Shown one piece after another: positions 38,611 to 49,089 of a stretch of 64,000 nt of DNA. The number at the start of each line of letters is the position of its first letter. Within the stretch, counting starts at the first letter, position 1. The notes beneath the pieces were generated by a model. It did not search any database and had not been told where the DNA came from. It saw nothing but the letters and a program-made list of their open reading frames with translations. The stretch is taken from assembly GCA_034189165.1 (NCBI GenBank), contig JAXHVN010000024.1, positions 1 through 64,000 on the forward strand. Direction: 5' to 3'. Both the position numbers and the translations under genes were made by a program. The DNA is from JAASSS01 sp021767745. GTDB lineage: Bacteria; Pseudomonadota; Gammaproteobacteria; UBA5335.

Positions 38611-38661
38611 CCGGCTCCGTCCCCGCGACGCGTCGCGGACCGCGTCGCAGGCCGGAGCCGG
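38611..38661. terminator. Nested hairpin between convergent genes
   Basis: CCGGCTCCG (38611-38619) pairs with CGGAGCCGG (38653-38661), enclosing a perfect 16-base palindrome (38623-38638, core GCGACGCGTCGC). It separates the unknown gene from the convergent hydrolase gene and likely ends both transcripts. Confidence 0.5.
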
Positions 38662-38666
38662 ACGGC

Positions 38667-39611
38667 CTACAGCGGCGGGATCAGCGCCGGCGCATCCAGC
38701 GAGATGAAGTGGCTGGTGCCGGTGGTTTCCACCACGCGCAGGCCCGGCGCCCGCCGCGCCGCCGTCAGCATGGCCTGCCGGTCGAGGATGCGGTCGGTCT
38801 GCGGGATCAGTACGCAGCCCTGCGGCAGGGTCTCCAGCGCGGCAGGGGGTGTCATGCGCATCCAGTCGCGCAGGTTCATCACGTTCACCAGCGTGATGCG
38901 GTCGGTACGCGGGGTGTAGAGCATCGGGTCGAGCAGCTCGCGCTTGCGCGATGAAAGCGGCCGGAACAGCCAGGGTGCGGCCTGCGTGACCGGCACCTGC
39001 CGCGCCGCGGCCAGGCTGAACGGCAGCAGGAATTCGCCCGCGCCGGTGGCGCCGGTGCCGAGAGCCGCTGCCACCGCGCCGCCCGGCAGCACCGGCGCCT
39101 CCAGGATCACCTCGGCCTCCGCGAAGGCTTCCGGCCGCTGGCGCGCCGCCTCCACCACCACGGCGCCGCCGCGAGAGTGCCCGTGCACGCGGACACGCGC
39201 CTGCCCGCGCCAGTGTGCCAGCGCTTCGTTCAGCACCCAGGCATCGTAGGCGATGGTGCCGGGTGTGTAGGGGTTGTCCGTCGCCCAGTCGGCCTCGCGA
39301 CGCGGCTGTTCGCCATCCGGGATGTGATAGCCACCGCTGTTGATGCCGAGATAGGTGAGGGTAGGATCGCGGTAAAGCGCGCCGAAGTAGCGCATGTCCT
39401 CGAGAAACCCGTGCATGCAGATCACCACGGCGCGGGGATTGCCCGTGGCCGTTCGTACGCCGACCGCCGCCTCCCCGGCAGCGAAGATCTCGCCGTCGAA
39501 GGGCTCCTGCACGCGCCGGGGGATGGGGCGGTCGAGCAGGCGGGGCCGCAGGCGGCGCGCGCCGAAGGCGGTGACGGCCGTGGTGGCGGCCAATAGCAGG
39601 GGTCTGCGCAT
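38667..39611 (-). CDS. Alpha/beta-hydrolase
   Basis: The 314-aa protein has a hydrophobic N-terminus (LLLAATTAVTAFGARR) that could be a signal or anchor. The hydrolase core follows: oxyanion block ICMHGFLED (64-72), nucleophile Ser146 in GHSRGGA, and a probable catalytic His in TGTSHFI near the end. It is probably an esterase or lipase-like enzyme at the envelope. The family is too broad to assign a substrate. AAGGAG stands before the ATG at 39611. The gene stands alone, divergent from the glutamylcyclotransferase-like gene. Confidence 0.8.
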   Translation of the reverse strand: MRRPLLLAATTAVTAFGARRLRPRLLDRPIPRRVQEPFDGEIFAAGEAAVGVRTATGNPRAVVICMHGFLEDMRYFGALYRDPTLTYLGINSGGYHIPDGEQPRREADWATDNPYTPGTIAYDAWVLNEALAHWRGQARVRVHGHSRGGAVVVEAARQRPEAFAEAEVILEAPVLPGGAVAAALGTGATGAGEFLLPFSLAAARQVPVTQAAPWLFRPLSSRKRELLDPMLYTPRTDRITLVNVMNLRDWMRMTPPAALETLPQGCVLIPQTDRILDRQAMLTAARRAPGLRVVETTGTSHFISLDAPALIPPL

Positions 39612-39770
39612 GAGGCTCGTCTCTCCTTGGCCGCCGCCAAACCGGGAGACGGGCGGGCGGGGCCGGTGTAGGTTGCGATCTCAGGTATAGGACAAGGCGG
39701 GGGCGTCCGGTTCCCCGCCCTGTCCGCCGGCGGAGCGGATCGGGTCGCGGGCAGCAACGAAGGAGGGCGC

Positions 39771-40340
39771 GTGAAGGCCAACGATGACAGGGTAGCGGTG
39801 TTCGTCTACGGCGCGCTGTTGTGCCATCCGCGCACCCGTGCCGAGGGTGTGATCGCCTCGGTGGCCGACCACAGCGTCGCCTTCACCGTGCGCGGCATCA
39901 CCCGCTTCGAACCCTCTTTCGCCAGTCTCGATCCGGCACCCGGCCGAAGGGCCTGGGGCGCGCTGGTCCACTACACACCGGCCGAGTGGGCGAGGATCCG
40001 GCGGGACGAACTCAGCTATCGCGTGATCACCGTCGAGGCGGTCACCGCCGAGGGTGGGATGGTGGCGGCGCAGGCGTTCTCGGTGCTGGAGACGCATCGG
40101 GCCAGGGGATGCGGCCCGAGCGCGCGCTATGCCGGCCTGCTGCGACAGGGCGCGCAGGGCCTCGGTCTGCCGCCGGAGGTGGTGGCGCAATACGCGGCCC
40201 TCGAGCGCGGTGGCAGTCGCCTGTCGAGCTATGCGCTGCCCTGGCTCAAGCCGTTGTTGATGCCGCTGGTGCGCCGCGTGCACGCTCGCCTGCGCCCCCG
40301 CCCAGCGACGCGCACTCCGGCGCCGGGAAAATCCGGCTGA
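39771..40340 (+). CDS. Gamma-glutamylcyclotransferase-like protein
   Basis: From a GTG at 39771 with GAAGGAGGG upstream the product is 189 aa. The N-terminal VFVYGALL matches the substrate-binding YGxL loop of the GGCT/AIG2 fold, and GCGPSARYAGLLRQGAQ resembles the region around the helix that follows the active site. The Glu needed for catalysis is likely the one in VITVEAVT, but alignment would be needed. Family members turn gamma-glutamyl compounds into 5-oxoproline. Relatives can lack that activity. The basic C-terminal tail is unusual and may bind nucleic acid or be disordered. Confidence 0.7.
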   Translation: MKANDDRVAVFVYGALLCHPRTRAEGVIASVADHSVAFTVRGITRFEPSFASLDPAPGRRAWGALVHYTPAEWARIRRDELSYRVITVEAVTAEGGMVAAQAFSVLETHRARGCGPSARYAGLLRQGAQGLGLPPEVVAQYAALERGGSRLSSYALPWLKPLLMPLVRRVHARLRPRPATRTPAPGKSG

Positions 40341-40423
40341 CCGGTGCCCGATGCGCGCCCGACTTGCGTCCGCGTGCCGGCCGCGCCTTTGGCAACGGCT
40401 GTCAGTGCGGCGACAATGCGTGG

Positions 40424-41137
40424 ATGAGCAAGCCCTCCGACATGCCCCTGACCGATCCCGTCCCCGAGCCGCCGGCCCTGCGTGCCGTCCTGCGGCGGCG
40501 GGCGGAGGTGGCCCGCGAGGTCTGGGCGCTGGTGCTGGAGCTGCCCGAGCCGATCGACTTCGCGCCGGGGCAGTTCGCGCGTGTGGACGTGGCGCCGGGC
40601 GAGTGGCGCGATTACTCCATCGCCCGGCTGGATGGCCGCGAGCTGACGCTGCTGATCGATACGGCCTTCGGCGGCGCCGGCGGCGAATTCGTGGCGACGC
40701 TCGCGGTGGGGGATGCGGTGTCGCTACGGGCACCGCTGGGCGAATTCCGGCTGATGGAATCGCCGCGGCCGAAGGTGTTCATCGCCACGGGCACGGGATT
40801 GGCGCCGCTGCTGCCGATGCTGCAGCAGCTGGCCGACCAGCGTCACAGCCTGCCGGTGCGGCTGTTCTTCGGCTGCGCCACGCGTGATCGCAACTTCCTG
40901 CCGGTCTACCTGCCGGCATTGCGGTCGCTGAAGCTCCACGCCCGGCTCTGCCTGACGCGGGAATCCTCGTGCCAGGCCGCGGAATTCTGTGGCCGCGTGA
41001 CCCAGGCCGTGGCTGAGGCCGGGCTCGACTGGCCCGGTAGCGACATCTATGCCGCCGGTAATCCGCAGATGGTGGCGGACATCCAGACGCTGGCGGCCCG
41101 CCACCAGGCACGACACCTGTATACGGAAGGCTACTGA
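40424..41137 (+). CDS. FNR-like flavin reductase
   Basis: The ATG at 40424 gives 237 aa: a ferredoxin-NADP reductase-type protein with an FAD domain (RDYSIARL, where Arg-x-Tyr-Ser binds the flavin phosphate) and an NAD domain (FIATGTGLAPLLPML, then FFGCATRDRNFLP). It has no plant-type [2Fe-2S] domain and no signal peptide, so it would pass electrons from NAD(P)H to a separate acceptor. The acceptor is not visible nearby. The start is uncertain because no ribosome site is clear and the open frame extends upstream in other reading context. It lies 83 bases after the gamma-glutamylcyclotransferase-like gene. Confidence 0.8.
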   Translation: MSKPSDMPLTDPVPEPPALRAVLRRRAEVAREVWALVLELPEPIDFAPGQFARVDVAPGEWRDYSIARLDGRELTLLIDTAFGGAGGEFVATLAVGDAVSLRAPLGEFRLMESPRPKVFIATGTGLAPLLPMLQQLADQRHSLPVRLFFGCATRDRNFLPVYLPALRSLKLHARLCLTRESSCQAAEFCGRVTQAVAEAGLDWPGSDIYAAGNPQMVADIQTLAARHQARHLYTEGY

Positions 41138-41180
41138 TAGCCTTCGGCTATCGCGGGCAGAGAGACGATTGGCTTGATCT

Positions 41181-41199
41181 GCGAATGAGAACCATTATC
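41181..41199. promoter_or_regulatory. Fur-box-like site upstream of DUF2061 gene
   Basis: GCGAATGAGAACCATTATC matches the 19-base Fur consensus GATAATGATAATCATTATC at 15 positions. It lies 34 to 52 bases before the ATG at 41233, the normal place for a promoter-overlapping iron repressor site. Confidence 0.6.
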
Positions 41200-41232
41200 G
41201 TTTGAGTCCTGTGCCACGTGCAGGAGCGCCCG

Positions 41233-41463
41233 ATGATCAAGACCCTCACCTTTGCCCTGATGCATTTCACCGTCGCCTTCCTGGTCGGTTATGGCCTTAC
41301 CGGCAGCGTCACCGTCGGTGGTGCCATCGCGCTGGTGGAACCGGCGTGCAATACCGTGGCCTACTTCTTCCATGAACGCTTCTGGGAGCGTCGGCGGGCC
41401 CGGCGCGCGTCGGCCGCCCGGCTCCTGCCGGCGCCCGCGTCTGGCCTGTGCGTGATGCGGTAG
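41233..41463 (+). CDS. DUF2061 small membrane protein
   Basis: The ATG at 41233 with CAGGAG before it gives 76 aa. An upstream ATG at 41218 has none. The sequence has KTLTFALMHFTVAFLVGYGLTGS, GGAIALVEPACNTVAYFFHERFWE and a basic tail: two membrane helices and the ending typical of the DUF2061 family (conserved His, Glu, Pro, Asn, Tyr-Phe-His-Glu-Arg). Function is unknown. The Fur-like site suggests iron-controlled expression. An NAD synthetase gene follows by 87 bases on the same strand. Confidence 0.75.
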   Translation: MIKTLTFALMHFTVAFLVGYGLTGSVTVGGAIALVEPACNTVAYFFHERFWERRRARRASAARLLPAPASGLCVMR

Positions 41464-41550
41464 GCCGCGGGAACCCGTCGCCCGGCGGCGGCGCCTCAGC
41501 AGGACAGCCACCGGCGCCGCCTCGGTGGCGCCATCAGCAGGAACTCGCAG

Positions 41551-43644
<2,094 letters not shown>

Positions 43645-43651
43645 CCGCCGG

Positions 43652-44500
43652 CTAGTAGCCGCGCCGCGCCGCCAGCCGCTCGATCCGCCGTTGCAGCCGC
43701 GGCCGCAGCCGGGCGGTGGCCGCGATCATGGTGCCGGGGAAGAACCGGCGCACATGCCGCACCAGGCGCGCATCCCAGGTCGGCATCACGTACAGCCGGT
43801 TGCGGGCGATCTGCCGCAGCGCGCTGGCAGCGATGCGCTCGGGCGTCACCGGGTTGCCCTCCAGCGCCATGCGGGTAATGCCCTGCAACGCCGGCGTCGC
43901 CACGCGGGTGCGCTGGTAGAGGTTGGTGCGCACGAAGCTCGGGCAGATCACCGAGACGCGTACCCGCTGCGGCGCGAGTTCCGCCCGCAGCGTCTCCGAG
44001 AGCATCACCACCCCGGCCTTGGACACGTTGTAGAGCGCCATCCCCGGCATGGCGCCAAAGGCGGCGAGCGAGCCGGTGTTCACCAGATGCCCGCCGCCCT
44101 GCGCGAGCATGATGCGGCCGAAGCTGCGGCAGCCGTTGACCACGCCCAGCAGGTTGATGTCGAGCAGCCAGCGCCAGTCCGCCGGCGGAATGTCGAGGAA
44201 GTCGCCGCCGCTGGCGACGCCGGCGTTGTTGAAGGCCAGGTCGATGCGGCCCATCCAGTCGCGGCTGGTGCTGGCCAGTGCCTCGACCGCATCGGCGTCG
44301 GCGACATCGCAGGTGATGCAGCGGGCCTGCGCGCCCCGCGCCTCCAGCTCCCGGCAGACGGCCTCACCCTCGCCGGCATCGAGATCCGCCACCACCACCT
44401 GCGCCGCCCCGGCCTCGGCCATGCCCAGCGCAAACGCCCGGCCGAGCCCGCTCGCGCCGCCGGTCACCACGACGCGCTTACCTCGATAGTAGTCTCGCAT
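43652..44500 (-). CDS. SDR-family oxidoreductase
   Basis: The 282-aa protein is a classical short-chain dehydrogenase/reductase. The cofactor loop is TGGASGLG (13-20), NNAG stands at 91-94, and the catalytic Ser144, Tyr157 and Lys161 are present (YNVSK). Asp39 and Asp41 after the second strand (VVADLDAG) favour NAD(H). The C-terminal extension is basic and partly hydrophobic (RFFPGTMIAATARLRPR), which could attach it to membrane. The substrate is unknown. It is convergent with nadE, with seven bases between the stops. Confidence 0.85.
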   Translation of the reverse strand: MRDYYRGKRVVVTGGASGLGRAFALGMAEAGAAQVVVADLDAGEGEAVCRELEARGAQARCITCDVADADAVEALASTSRDWMGRIDLAFNNAGVASGGDFLDIPPADWRWLLDINLLGVVNGCRSFGRIMLAQGGGHLVNTGSLAAFGAMPGMALYNVSKAGVVMLSETLRAELAPQRVRVSVICPSFVRTNLYQRTRVATPALQGITRMALEGNPVTPERIAASALRQIARNRLYVMPTWDARLVRHVRRFFPGTMIAATARLRPRLQRRIERLAARRGY

Positions 44501-44597
44501 GCTGAACGCTCCCCGCTTTGCTGACCCTGAGCATAGGACAGGACTCGCGCCGTTCGAGCCGGCCCATCGCCAGCGGCCTGGCGGCGCGTCGGGGGTG

Positions 44598-44975
44598 CTA
44601 GTTCATGATCTGCAATAGCGCCCAGAGGCTGGCCACCAGTTCCAGCAGATAGGTCAGGCCGGCGCCGCTGCGCCGCGCCGGCCGCACGCCGGCGAGCATG
44701 CCGGCGGCGTGGAGCAGTCGCGTCAGCAGGAAGGCGAGCACCAGCGCCAGCATCGCGCCTTCGTTCGCGCCCTCCAGCACCAGCGCCAGTACCAGCAGGC
44801 CAACCGGCATGCCGTGCTCGACCAGGTTCGCGTGGGCACGGATGGCCCTGCGCAGCGCCTCGATGTCGCCGTGGCCGAAGGACACCTGATGACGCACCCG
44901 CAGGCGTGAAATATTGATCGACAGCGCCAGCAGCAGCAGCATTGTCAGCGCCGCGTACAGCGTGAACACCCACAT
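44598..44975 (-). CDS. MAPEG-family membrane protein
   Basis: This 125-aa protein has four hydrophobic helices and the MAPEG helix-2 pattern RAIRAHANLVEHGMPVGLL, with the HxNxxE arrangement complete (His, Asn and Glu). It resembles the YecN-type bacterial MAPEG group. The exact reaction is unknown. It lies between the SDR gene and the pmoB gene on the same strand, 41 bases past pmoB's stop codon, so it might be read through from the pmo operon. That is only positional evidence. The other MAPEG in the window (3546-3950) is a different subgroup. Confidence 0.8.
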   Translation of the reverse strand: MWVFTLYAALTMLLLLALSINISRLRVRHQVSFGHGDIEALRRAIRAHANLVEHGMPVGLLVLALVLEGANEGAMLALVLAFLLTRLLHAAGMLAGVRPARRSGAGLTYLLELVASLWALLQIMN

Positions 44976-45016
44976 CGCTCCCTCTCCCCTGTCAGAGCCC
45001 GCGGCGGCCGCGAGCC

Positions 45017-46342
45017 TCAGGCGTCCGGCCGCATGCCGGGCAGCGGTGAGCGTACCAGCTGCAGGTTGTCGAGTTGCTCTGACCCAGCGGGCGTGATGCT
45101 GAACTCCGGCGTGATGCGGGTGCCGATCTCGCGCACGTAGCGATTGCCGGCCGGGTCGTAGAAGAACAGCAGACCGGCGATGCGAAGATCCGGCTCGGCC
45201 ACGATGTCCACCAGCCGCTGTTCCTCCCAGATCGCATCTTCCAGCTGCAGCGTCAGCCGCGTGCTGGCTCCCGGCGCCAGCGTCCGGCGGTTCACGCTGA
45301 GGCTATCCGGGGCCACCATGTCGTAGTCGTCCTCGCGCCGCGCCTCGACGACCTCACCGTTGGTGAAGCGCACGTAGCCGGCCACGAACTGCCCCACGGC
45401 CAGCGGCGTCTCGGTGCCGTTGGCGACGGTGAGATCCAGGGTGAGCGTGCGCCGCGGCAGGTTGAAGCGGGCCTGGTGGATCTCGATGTCGATCGGCGCC
45501 TGTGCGCCCGGCAGTGGCAGCACCGGCGCCTCCACGCGCCCGGTCTGCAGCGGCATGGTGATGGGATAGCGAGCGTTCGCCCACAGCGCGATACCGGCGG
45601 TCAGCCCCAGCACCAGCGCCAGGAACAGCCCGCTGACGATGATGTCCTGCCAGCCGATCAGGCGGCGTTCCGCCTCCGCCTCGCCCAGCTCCTGCACCGC
45701 CACATAGCGTCGCATCATCACCGGCAGGCGACGGAACCAGTACCCGATCCACAGCAACCCGACCAGCAGCCACACCAGATGCACGCCCGACATGGTGCGC
45801 AGCCCGTACTGCTCGACCTCGACGCGCTCGCCGTTCAGCAGCACCGCCTCGTTGACGAAATGCGCCGCATCGCCGGTGATCTCGACGAAATGCGCCGGTC
45901 CGATCACCGGCCCGGCCTCCCAGACGTTCACCAGCGGATGCACGTGCCAGATGCCCGGCACACGCGCCTTCAGTTTCACCTCGTAATCGTAGAACTCGCC
46001 CCGCCGCAGCGCCGTGGACTGCAGCTGACGCATGCCATTGATGGTGGTATCGAGCCGAATGAAGGTCGGCCCCGGCACGCCGATGTTCAGGAATACCCAC
46101 TCCTCCGGCTTGGCCACGTAGTCCGGCCAGTGTTCGGAGACCTTGAAGCGCCCACGCACGGTCACCACCTCGTTTACCGCTACTTGGCGGGGCTCGATCT
46201 GCGTGTCGAACCAGTGGATGGTACGCATGCGGATGCCCGCCATCTGAGCGATCTCGCCGTGGGCGAAGGTGGCCGGCGGCAACGCCAGCAGCAGGAGCAG
46301 CGGGGCGGCGAGCAGGCACCGCACGAGGCGTGGACCGGACAT
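45017..46342 (-). CDS. pmoB: Copper membrane monooxygenase subunit B
   Basis: The 441-aa protein is PmoB/AmoB. After a signal peptide (MSGPRLVRCLLAAPLLLLLA) the mature chain starts at His28 (AHGEIAQMAGIR). With His43 (RTIHWFD) and His133 and His135 (IWHVHPLVNV), all CuB ligands known from methane monooxygenase are kept. Two periplasmic cupredoxin-like domains flank two membrane helices (about 187-206 and 236-256). The ATG at 46342 is chosen over the upstream open frame, which overlaps pmoA. pmoB follows pmoA by 11 bases. The enzyme oxidises a small hydrocarbon or ammonia. The substrate cannot be read from this subunit. Confidence 0.95.
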   Translation of the reverse strand: MSGPRLVRCLLAAPLLLLLALPPATFAHGEIAQMAGIRMRTIHWFDTQIEPRQVAVNEVVTVRGRFKVSEHWPDYVAKPEEWVFLNIGVPGPTFIRLDTTINGMRQLQSTALRRGEFYDYEVKLKARVPGIWHVHPLVNVWEAGPVIGPAHFVEITGDAAHFVNEAVLLNGERVEVEQYGLRTMSGVHLVWLLVGLLWIGYWFRRLPVMMRRYVAVQELGEAEAERRLIGWQDIIVSGLFLALVLGLTAGIALWANARYPITMPLQTGRVEAPVLPLPGAQAPIDIEIHQARFNLPRRTLTLDLTVANGTETPLAVGQFVAGYVRFTNGEVVEARREDDYDMVAPDSLSVNRRTLAPGASTRLTLQLEDAIWEEQRLVDIVAEPDLRIAGLLFFYDPAGNRYVREIGTRITPEFSITPAGSEQLDNLQLVRSPLPGMRPDA

Positions 46343-46353
46343 TGGCGGCCTCC

Positions 46354-47136
46354 TCAGAGCAGCTTGGTCATGAAGGCCGGTCGGGCGCTCTTCGAGCCGA
46401 TCCACACGAAGACGTAGTACACGAGGATCGCGAAGAATCCGGCGACGAAGGCGGTGACCGGCGCGACATGGCCACCGAAGGTGCGCAGGGTGCCGTATTC
46501 GATGATGCGCACATATTCGGGCATCGCCGTGCGGATGTACTGGAAGCCCATGTAGTCGGCCAGCGTGATCACCGATTCGCCCACCTGCACCGGCATGTGC
46601 ATGGGCGCCACGGTCGGCCAGTTCATGGGATAGAACAGCAGCCCGAAGAAGAATCCGCCGACCAGGCCGGTGATGGCGAAGCTGCGCGTGATCAGCAGCG
46701 TCGCGTCGAGGAACACCGCGGCGCCGATCCACACCTCCGGCATCACCCAGTTCATCGGAAAGCCGGTGAACAGGTGGAAGTTCACGTAGCGGCTGATCAT
46801 CTGCGAGAGCAGGTAGCCCACGGCGACCGCCGTGGCCGCCACCGGCAGCTTGAAGTACTTCCAGAAGGCGTAGGTGAGCACCGCCGGCAGCGTCAGCAGT
46901 AGCAGCGGCGTCAGCAGCGGCCACCAGCGGCGATCGCGCCAGTCCTGCCAGTAGCTCCAATCGCCGATCGTGAGCGCCCCGAGGAACACGGCGGCGCCGC
47001 CGATGAGGATCGCGATCAGCGGGAAGAACATCAGGTCGATGTTCTTCCATGCCTCCCACTGCTCGCGCGCCGTGTGCAGCGCCGGCCTGGCCGGCGGCGG
47101 CGCGGCGTCTGCCTGCGGATTGAGTTCCAGAGCCAT
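46354..47136 (-). CDS. pmoA: Copper membrane monooxygenase subunit A
   Basis: PmoA/AmoA is an integral membrane subunit with about seven helices. Family signatures here are NFHLFTGFPMNWVMP, FLDATLLITRSFAITG and NWPTVAPMHMPVQ. Of the stacked possible starts (GTG 47142, ATG 47139 and 47136) the ATG at 47136 sits best behind AGGAGG and gives 260 aa. The gene stands between pmoC and pmoB in the standard C-A-B order. Distinguishing methane, longer-alkane and ammonia types needs a tree. The absence of methanol dehydrogenase and hydroxylamine oxidoreductase genes in view leaves the substrate open, with short hydrocarbons a reasonable guess. Confidence 0.94.
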   Translation of the reverse strand: MALELNPQADAAPPPARPALHTAREQWEAWKNIDLMFFPLIAILIGGAAVFLGALTIGDWSYWQDWRDRRWWPLLTPLLLLTLPAVLTYAFWKYFKLPVAATAVAVGYLLSQMISRYVNFHLFTGFPMNWVMPEVWIGAAVFLDATLLITRSFAITGLVGGFFFGLLFYPMNWPTVAPMHMPVQVGESVITLADYMGFQYIRTAMPEYVRIIEYGTLRTFGGHVAPVTAFVAGFFAILVYYVFVWIGSKSARPAFMTKLL

Positions 47137-47215
47137 CATCACCTCCTGACGGTGGCGCCGTGGCGGGCAGTGGCCCGCGCGGCCGGCGCCCGGCGCATCC
47201 CTGTGTCTGCTGGGC

Positions 47216-48040
47216 CTAGTGCTCGGCGGCCAGGCGTTCGATTTCCTCGTAGGAGACGACGTGCATCAGCTCGCGCATGCGCTGCAGGCACTGCACGACG
47301 AAGCCGATCAGGAACACGAGGAAGAAGCCGGCCAGCACGAAGAACCAGTGCACCGGCGCGGCGAACAGTTCTTCCGCATAGAAAAAGGTGTGCGCCCATT
47401 CGTTGAAGGCCACCACCGGGCCGACCATCATGAAGCCGAGGATGGCGACCGAGAACGGCACCGAGATGCGGCTGGTGAAGATCGGCAGGCGCGTGTGCAC
47501 CCAGATCCACGCCAGGATCAGCGCGCCCCAGGCGACGGGAATGCCGAGGTAGAACAGGAAGATGTGCGTCGGCGTGAAGTCGGTATCGCGCACCACCACC
47601 TGATGCCAGGCGGCATCCGCCTCGGTCAGCAGCCCCAGCGCGCTGACGATGGCGATCGCGGCGACGGTGAGGATGCCGAACATCGCGTAGAACCGGCGCA
47701 GTTCATCGTGCGGCGAGAGCGACATGATGTCGCGGTCCCGCGTCAGCCACAGCGCCAGCGCGCCGAGTCCGCCGAGCACCGGGATCGCGATGATCTCGGT
47801 GTAGAAGATCGACATCCAGTAGGTCTGGAACTCGTCGGAAAACGAGTCCATGCCGACGGACCAGGAAAAGGCGTGCTGGTACCACTTGACGGCCGTCAGC
47901 GCCGCGAACACCAGGGCAGTGATGCCCAGCGCCCAGCCCCAGGGGACGCGGGGCGGCCCCTCGGTCGGTGGGGGCGCATCGGGCCGCCGTGCGAGTGGAC
48001 GGCTCCGGCTGGTACCGATGTCCTGCGTGATGCTGCTCAT
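47216..48040 (-). CDS. pmoC: Copper membrane monooxygenase subunit C
   Basis: From the ATG at 48040 (AGGAG 9 bases before) the product is 274 aa. The six residues that bind copper in this subunit are present: Asp142, His146 and His159 (ADAAWHQVVVRDTDFTPTH), and Asn213, His217 and His231 (NEWAHTFFYAEELFAAPVHW). It is the first gene of pmoCAB, with the promoter and operator element 48098-48127 upstream. It is clearly a paralogue of the orphan PmoC at 31335-32138, and the two differ most in the cytoplasmic N-terminal tail. 79 bases separate it from pmoA. Confidence 0.94.
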   Translation of the reverse strand: MSSITQDIGTSRSRPLARRPDAPPPTEGPPRVPWGWALGITALVFAALTAVKWYQHAFSWSVGMDSFSDEFQTYWMSIFYTEIIAIPVLGGLGALALWLTRDRDIMSLSPHDELRRFYAMFGILTVAAIAIVSALGLLTEADAAWHQVVVRDTDFTPTHIFLFYLGIPVAWGALILAWIWVHTRLPIFTSRISVPFSVAILGFMMVGPVVAFNEWAHTFFYAEELFAAPVHWFFVLAGFFLVFLIGFVVQCLQRMRELMHVVSYEEIERLAAEH

Positions 48041-48097
48041 TGTCTGTCTCTCCTGCGCTCGCAGGGCGAGCGCGCCGGTGGTGTTCGAACGACCCAT

Positions 48098-48127
48098 GAC
48101 ATATCGACTGACTGAACGGTCGTTTAA
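48098..48127 (-). promoter_or_regulatory. Promoter and palindromic operator of pmoCAB
   Basis: The plus-strand sequence TGAACG-GT-CGTTTA at 48113-48126 nearly repeats the operator of the orphan pmoC (TGAACG-AA-CGTTCA). On the minus strand TTAAAC (48127-48122) overlaps it as the probable -35, with TATGTC (48103-48098) 18 bases on as a weak -10. The operator lies 73 bases before the ATG, against 72 in the orphan gene. Confidence 0.55.
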
Positions 48128-48221
48128 TTCATGGCTAGTAGCGGCCCGGTCTGATGTCAAGGGACACGACGGCGCAGCGCGAGCTCGGTAGCATGAGTGC
48201 GGGCGTTCGGGAGCCGGCGGT

Positions 48222-48689
48222 ATGGGCAACAAGCAGATCGTGGTGGTGGCGCACGCGCCGTCACCGAACACGCGGCGGATGCTGGACGCCCTCCTGCGCG
48301 GGGCGGCCCTTCCGGACATCGATGGCATCGAGGTGTGTCACGTGGCGCCGCTGGAGGCAGGGCCGGAGGACGTGCGCGAGGCGGATGCCGTGATCTTCGG
48401 CACGCCGGAGAACCTCGGTTACATGAGCGGCGCCCTGAAGGATTTCTTCGATCGCAGCTACAACGCGCTGCTCGATTGCACGCAGGGCAAGCCCTACGCG
48501 CTCTACGTGCGGGCCGGCAAGGATGGCACCGGCACGCTGCGCGGCGTGGAGACGATCCTTACCGGGCTGCGCTGGCGCGCCGTGCAGGCGCCGCTGGTGT
48601 GCCGGGGCGAGTTCGACGAGCGCTTCATCGCCCAGTGCGAGGAGCTGGGCACGACCGTGGCCGCAGGGCTGGAAGCCGGTGTCTTCTAG
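48222..48689 (+). CDS. Flavodoxin-fold NAD(P)H-dependent reductase
   Basis: The 155-aa protein has a flavodoxin-like fold: a first strand and phosphate-binding segment, IVVVAHAPSPNTRRM; then DAVIFGTPENLGYMSGALKDFFDR, typical of the NAD(P)H:quinone/FMN reductase group; and an aromatic-rich flavin loop. The expected cofactor is FMN. It is divergent from pmoCAB, so its promoter shares the 180-base gap with that operon. Any link with the monooxygenase (for instance as an electron donor) is speculative. The ribosome site before the ATG is weak. Confidence 0.75.
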   Translation: MGNKQIVVVAHAPSPNTRRMLDALLRGAALPDIDGIEVCHVAPLEAGPEDVREADAVIFGTPENLGYMSGALKDFFDRSYNALLDCTQGKPYALYVRAGKDGTGTLRGVETILTGLRWRAVQAPLVCRGEFDERFIAQCEELGTTVAAGLEAGVF

Positions 48690-48714
48690 TCCCGGCGCAC
48701 CACAGGGAGCAGGC

Positions 48715-49089
48715 ATGAACGAGCTGCAGGCGCGAAATGTTCTGGGTACCCCCCTGCAGCTGTGCTGCGCCCGGCCCATCGGCGGCTTCTACCGTGACGG
48801 CTACTGCCGCACCGGGCATGAGGACGTCGGCATCCACACCGTCTGCGCCGAGGTGACCGCGGCCTTCCTCGAGTTCTCCCGGCGGCGCGGCAACGATCTG
48901 ACCCGTCCGCTGCCGGCCGCGGCCTTCCCCGGGCTGGTGCCGGGCGATCGCTGGTGCCTGTGCGCGGGCCGCTGGATCGAGGCCGAGCGTGCCGGCCTCG
49001 CCCCGCCCGTCGTGCTGGAGGCCACCCACGAGGAGACGCTCGCCATGGTCGACCTGGCCACCCTCAGGCGCTACGCCCTCACCCGCTGA
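48715..49089 (+). CDS. DUF2237 protein
   Basis: The ATG at 48715 gives 124 aa. The protein has CCARPIGGFYRDGYCRTG, a Cys-rich opening, then DVGIHTVCAEVT and a Cys in RWCLCAGRWIEA, the conserved features of the DUF2237 family (possibly metal-binding, no known activity). It follows the flavodoxin-like gene on the same strand and its last 11 bases overlap the end of czcA on the other strand. Confidence 0.8.
   Translation: MNELQARNVLGTPLQLCCARPIGGFYRDGYCRTGHEDVGIHTVCAEVTAAFLEFSRRRGNDLTRPLPAAAFPGLVPGDRWCLCAGRWIEAERAGLAPPVVLEATHEETLAMVDLATLRRYALTR

Noticed and set aside
39821..40423. Extended N-terminus of the FNR-like gene
   Set aside because: The extension overlaps the gamma-glutamylcyclotransferase-like gene in another frame and has no fold.
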